From Agapetus fuscipes (taxonomy: Eukaryota; Arthropoda; Insecta; Trichoptera; Glossosomatidae): a stretch of DNA of 64,000 bases. The stretch spans positions 930,001 to 994,000 of the forward strand of contig OX637342.1 in the NCBI GenBank assembly GCA_951799405.1, in the 5' to 3' direction. Position numbers and translations under genes: made by a program. The notes beneath the pieces were generated by a model. It did no database searches. It was not told where the DNA came from and was given only the letters and a program-made list of their open reading frames with translations. Within the stretch, counting starts at the first letter, position 1; every line of letters begins with the position of its first letter. Positions 62,251 through 64,000 of this stretch are shown here, piece by piece.

Positions 62251-64000
62251 CTTGAGTTGGCTCCGTCTTGAGTTGGCTCCGCCTTGAGTTGGCTCCACCT
62301 GGATCAACTCCAGCACGACTACAGTCTTCCCCAAGCTTCAACTAGATATTCTTCTGGCACATCTCCTGAATAAAAACTGTGAGTCTTATTAAATTATATT
62401 TTGTTAATTGTATTACTCCTTTGCTACTTCTATCTTTAACCATGGAACCCATACAGAGGATCAGCACAGCTCACCATAGCACATTAGCTATACAATTCCC
62501 CGTTTACAGGCGTAAACGACACAAAATATATATTGGGTTATGAAGGACAGTTAATTTCCAAACTCCCCCTAGTTTTGTTATTTTCTATCAAAAAATTCCT
62601 GGCGTCCAAATCTCCATTGAGCTTGTCCGTAAGCACTCCCTTCCCGATCCCATCCTGTCCCTTGAAGAGAATCTATAAAAACAGAAAAAGTAAAATCATC
62701 TCGTCCAATCCTGGACAAGTAGATAATTCCTCTAATCATCTACATCAAAATAAAATTCTATTATGAAGTTGTGCGGATAGCGGGATTGATCACCTTGCAT
62801 TCTGTACAGCTCCGTATACAGCGTGCACAACCTCAAAATACTTACCATACTTTAAAAACTTCTTCTCTTCAGTCCCTCAACCTCTAAAGTCCCCCTTGCG
62901 TCATACTGTCGGGAACTCTGCAAAGTACATGTAGAACCTCGTCAGGGTGCACAGGCGGAACTTTAAAGTTGTACCCCTTCCTCTCCAGAAAATGCACCAG
63001 CAAGTGCCTCGTACCAAAAATTCGAGATACTTGTTCGTGTACACTTCTTGGTTACCCAAGAAACCCCAAATACATAACATGATAGGTGATGACCTGAGAA
63101 TACGAGTGGCAGGTGTTGACCTGAAAGGAAGTAGGAAAGAGAAAGTGCATGACAGGTATTGACCTGGTCATAGAAAAATGTGATAGGTGATTGACCTGAA
63201 AATACATAACATGAGAGGTGTTGACCTGATAATACAAGACGCCATAGGTGACGACCTGATAATACATCAGAGATATTATAATAGGTATTAACTTGATTAT
63301 ATCTGTGAGAAAGTGCATGACAGGTGTTGACCTGGTCATTGAAAAAACATGATAGGTGTCGACCTGACAATACGAGAAGGAAACTTTGTGGTTTCAACCA
63401 AAGAGTTCAGTATCCCTGAAAAACTCACAAAAAACCCCCCGACGCGAGACCCTGGCGCAGCCTCCTGACTGCCACCATACGCAAAACAGTATCTTTCCTT
63501 CTGAAAACAGTACTGTGGGTCGCAGTTCGTAACCTATCTTAGTGGGCGAACTTAGCATACCAACTCAGCGATGATCATGTCGCTTTAGAAAAGATGACGG
63601 AAGAGACATAAGAAGTTGCCTTAGCCCTTATGTCCCTTCAAAAGACTCTCTACCAGAGGGATCAAACAGACGTCATCCACCCGGAGTCGATGACGGCTGT
63701 GTAGATTAATGTAATTTTTAATGATTTCAGTTTCTGATAAAAGTTTCAACATGTAACCTAATCAGAGGACGATGACCATGAGCTGCTATCTACTATTATT
63801 TGGTAGCTGTCAACAGCTAACCTCTAGTATAAATTGAAATCCTGTCTAGTGACAGAAATGGTAATTTTGCCATTACCAAACCTCATGTTGTGCTCGCATG
63901 AAGACTCCTTGCTTGTAGCATTGTTGTGTTTTTGCGAACAAAGCGTGAGCGGTGAGAAAAACTTGTTTTCTCCCCGAGGAATGTTAATGAACCTAGTTGT
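62251..64000 (+). mobile_element. leader/internal region of the LTR retrotransposon
   Basis: About 1.75 kb after the PBS without a long ORF. The first ATG (62442, MEPIQRISTAHHSTLAIQF) stops after about 26 codons; a second frame (62533-62766) gives 77 codons ending KNKILL-like, neither recognisable as gag. TCTTGAGTTGGCTCC-type text is repeated three times at 62251-62296. gag-pol, if present, would lie beyond 64000; the copy may equally be defective. Confidence 0.5.
63084..63365. repeat. array of nine AGGTNNNNACCT dyads
   Basis: Starts at 63084, 63111, 63154, 63185, 63216, 63246, 63283, 63322 and 63354; spacing 27-43 bp. The commonest form is AGGTGTTGACCT, usually followed by G. One copy (63185) has a 5-base spacer and one (63283) ends ACTT. 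A longer ~60 bp direct repeat (GAAAGTGCATGACAGGT...) starts at 63141 and 63309, showing growth by local duplication. Both strands have read-through ORFs, which I take as incidental. Confidence 0.9.

Noticed and set aside
62963..63397. 144-codon minus ORF with repeated LSGQHLSC-like units as a repeat protein
   Set aside because: It arises from the AGGTNNNNACCT array; several frames on both strands are open, and indels of 1-12 bases between units would disrupt a real coding repeat.
1..64000. Telomeric TTAGG arrays
   Set aside because: TTAGAT-like tails of R1 look superficially similar, but no TTAGG tandem run exists.

Overview
The window is a repeat-dominated, gene-poor piece of a eukaryotic nuclear genome, AT-rich, with no host protein-coding gene or bona fide tRNA/rRNA gene that I can recognise. 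Everything I can name is a transposable element, a relic of one, or a tandem array. An arthropod, most likely a lepidopteran insect, fits best: the content is tRNA-derived SINEs, 3' ends of RTE/Jockey/CR1-type LINEs, a Penelope-like retroelement and many MITEs, and the motif TAGGTACCT recurs (for example near 3006, 24856, 29335, 39366, 56120), which is typical of lepidopteran intergenic DNA. The taxon is an inference. The density of nested insertions would suit heterochromatin or a degenerate sex chromosome, but nothing here proves that.

Layout. 1-1190: 5'-truncated Penelope-like element (GIY-YIG endonuclease ORF, minus strand). 1.4-12 kb: interspersed copies of a ~250 bp family (here R1), MITE families M1/M2, SINE families SA, SB and SC, and a 366 bp foldback element with a 16 bp target duplication. 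12259-14520: tandem array of 411 bp units, each a full R1 copy plus a truncated one. 14.5-24.5 kb: nested R1, a palindromic satellite, a second foldback, and a 459 bp TIR element inserted in a SINE with a 9-10 bp duplication. 24.3-34.8 kb: LINE 3' ends and a large foldback (25134-25745) whose arms are made of short subrepeats. 35-50 kb: more SINEs, R1, foldbacks, a clean PIF/Harbinger-type MITE (44014-44574) and a transposase relic. 50.5-60.4 kb: hAT-like non-autonomous elements, more LINE ends, a TATA/Inr-like promoter candidate. 60470-64000: 5' LTR, primer-binding site and leader of an LTR retrotransposon running off the window; the leader holds nine copies of the dyad AGGTNNNNACCT.

The families interact through nesting: LINE into R1, foldback into R1, R1 into R1, SC into SB, SA into M1, TIR element into SA, foldback into a MITE. 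These give a relative chronology and clean element boundaries. Family names R1, SA, SB, SC, M1, M2 and MX are labels of mine. Strand for R1 is set so that its TTAGAT-rich tail is the 3' end; for SINEs the tRNA-like head is the 5' end.
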